Below are positions 44,190 through 44,576 of a stretch of 44,576 bases of DNA, piece by piece; position 1 is the stretch's first letter, and each line of letters begins with the position of its first letter. The stretch comes from Ruminococcus sp. (GTDB lineage: Bacteria; Bacillota; Clostridia; Oscillospirales; Ruminococcaceae): NCBI RefSeq assembly GCF_024691275.1, contig NZ_JAILNU010000087.1, forward strand, positions 1-44,576, in the 5' to 3' direction. The notes beneath the pieces were generated by a model, which was not told where the DNA came from, did no database searches, and saw nothing but the letters and a program-made list of their open reading frames with translations. Position numbers and translations under genes: made by a program.

Positions 44190-44310
44190 AAAAATCGTGT
44201 TAAAAGTCTTTGGAAGGGGGTGCGGGGAGATGTCACGCAGTGACAGAGGGGAACGTCTCGGTCAGAGGAACCTTTTCTCAGAAAAGTTTCCCCAGATAAT
44301 TTCGCGTAAA
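44190..44310. repeat. Repeat-like intergenic element
   Basis: This stretch contains a G-rich block (44213-44228), a perfect TGTCAC-GCA-GTGACA hairpin (44231-44245) and a second dyad around CTTTTCTCAGAAAAG near 44272-44286. Composition differs from coding DNA nearby, and an open frame through it has no coding look. It resembles G-rich intergenic elements I recall as multi-copy in Ruminococcaceae, which is inference. Confidence 0.35.
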
Positions 44311-44567
44311 GTTTCTGTACGTGTACTCCGCTTAACCGAAGCCGATTTTATTTTTATAAGATATACTTCAAATATTTTCTTTCCCTGTCATGATCTTTGG
44401 CATTTTTCGCAATAAATCTCTTGAAACAGTTCATAAATATGTATGCTAAAATAAAACTGAGCCAGTTAGCCTCAAAATGATAATAAAAAAATGAGCCACT
44501 AAAATAAAAATCCTGTATAATAAGAGAAAGAGCTTGTGTACAGGAGGAACAAGGAGCGGCAATAGCA

Positions 44568-44576
44568 ATGGAGATC
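44568..44576 (+). CDS. Start of a gene cut by the right edge, possibly a transposase
   Basis: Only three codons (M-E-I) are visible, after AGGAGG and AAGGAG sites and a TATAAT at 44516-44521. The upstream 44440-44520 DNA has two TGAGCCA copies (44458-44464 and 44492-44498) and loses the composition of the chromosome, which could be the end of an insertion sequence. Function cannot be stated. Confidence 0.3.

Noticed and set aside
44197..44415. Open frame of 72 codons
   Set aside because: It runs through palindromic, G-rich repeat-like DNA, has no ribosome site and no protein-like pattern.

Overview
The window looks like a chromosomal segment of a fibre-degrading anaerobic Firmicute of the Ruminococcus type (Oscillospiraceae). 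This rests on four secreted proteins with type I dockerins, a GH11 xylanase at the left edge, Thr-rich linkers, strong AGGAGG ribosome sites and consensus sigma-A promoters. Species cannot be fixed from the sequence alone. No rRNA, tRNA or CRISPR array was seen.

Layout. 1-5.4 kb (minus strand): start of a secreted GH11 xylanase, a papain-like cysteine peptidase with a dockerin, and a large dockerin protein built from a duplicated unit. 5.4-11.3 kb: a HAD phosphatase, then on the plus strand a DUF1963 protein with a YgjP-type metallopeptidase, and a PIG-L deacetylase with a YfhO membrane protein. 11.5-15.3 kb: a dockerin protein made of repeated beta-rich modules, divergent from an ECF sigma factor and a membrane-anchored anti-sigma-like protein whose ectodomain carries the same kind of module. 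15.4-18.1 kb: NAD salvage operon nrtR-pncA-pncB. 18.1-23.9 kb: sucrose PTS operon (LacI-type repressor, EIIBCA, sucrose-6-P hydrolase, fructokinase, HPr). 24-25.9 kb: a GGDEF protein and an orphan small gene. 26-29.1 kb: a frameshifted FAD oxidoreductase and a dockerin-esterase. 29.3-36.5 kb (minus): five-gene operon of ABC ATPase, FtsX-type permease, serine beta-lactamase-like hydrolase, response regulator and histidine kinase. 36.8-39.9 kb: GtrA / GT2 / GT-C glycosylation cassette. 40-44 kb: an anti-sigma-like gene divergent from a secreted S1 protease, a membrane-tethered trigger-factor-like protein and an ECF sigma factor. 44-44.6 kb: hairpin-rich non-coding DNA and the probable start of another gene, possibly in a mobile element.

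How it fits together. The dockerin proteins and xylanase are export products for plant cell-wall (or protein) breakdown, probably cellulosome-bound. The sucrose operon covers import as sucrose-6-phosphate through to fructose-6-phosphate, and includes its own HPr that lacks the regulatory Ser46. Two separate ECF sigma loci sit beside secreted proteins and membrane-anchored partners. The better candidate for an undescribed system is 11.5-15.3 kb: a sigma/anti-sigma pair whose sensor domain resembles a module of the divergent, apparently extracellular dockerin protein. The second candidate is the protease-foldase-sigma operon at 41-44 kb.
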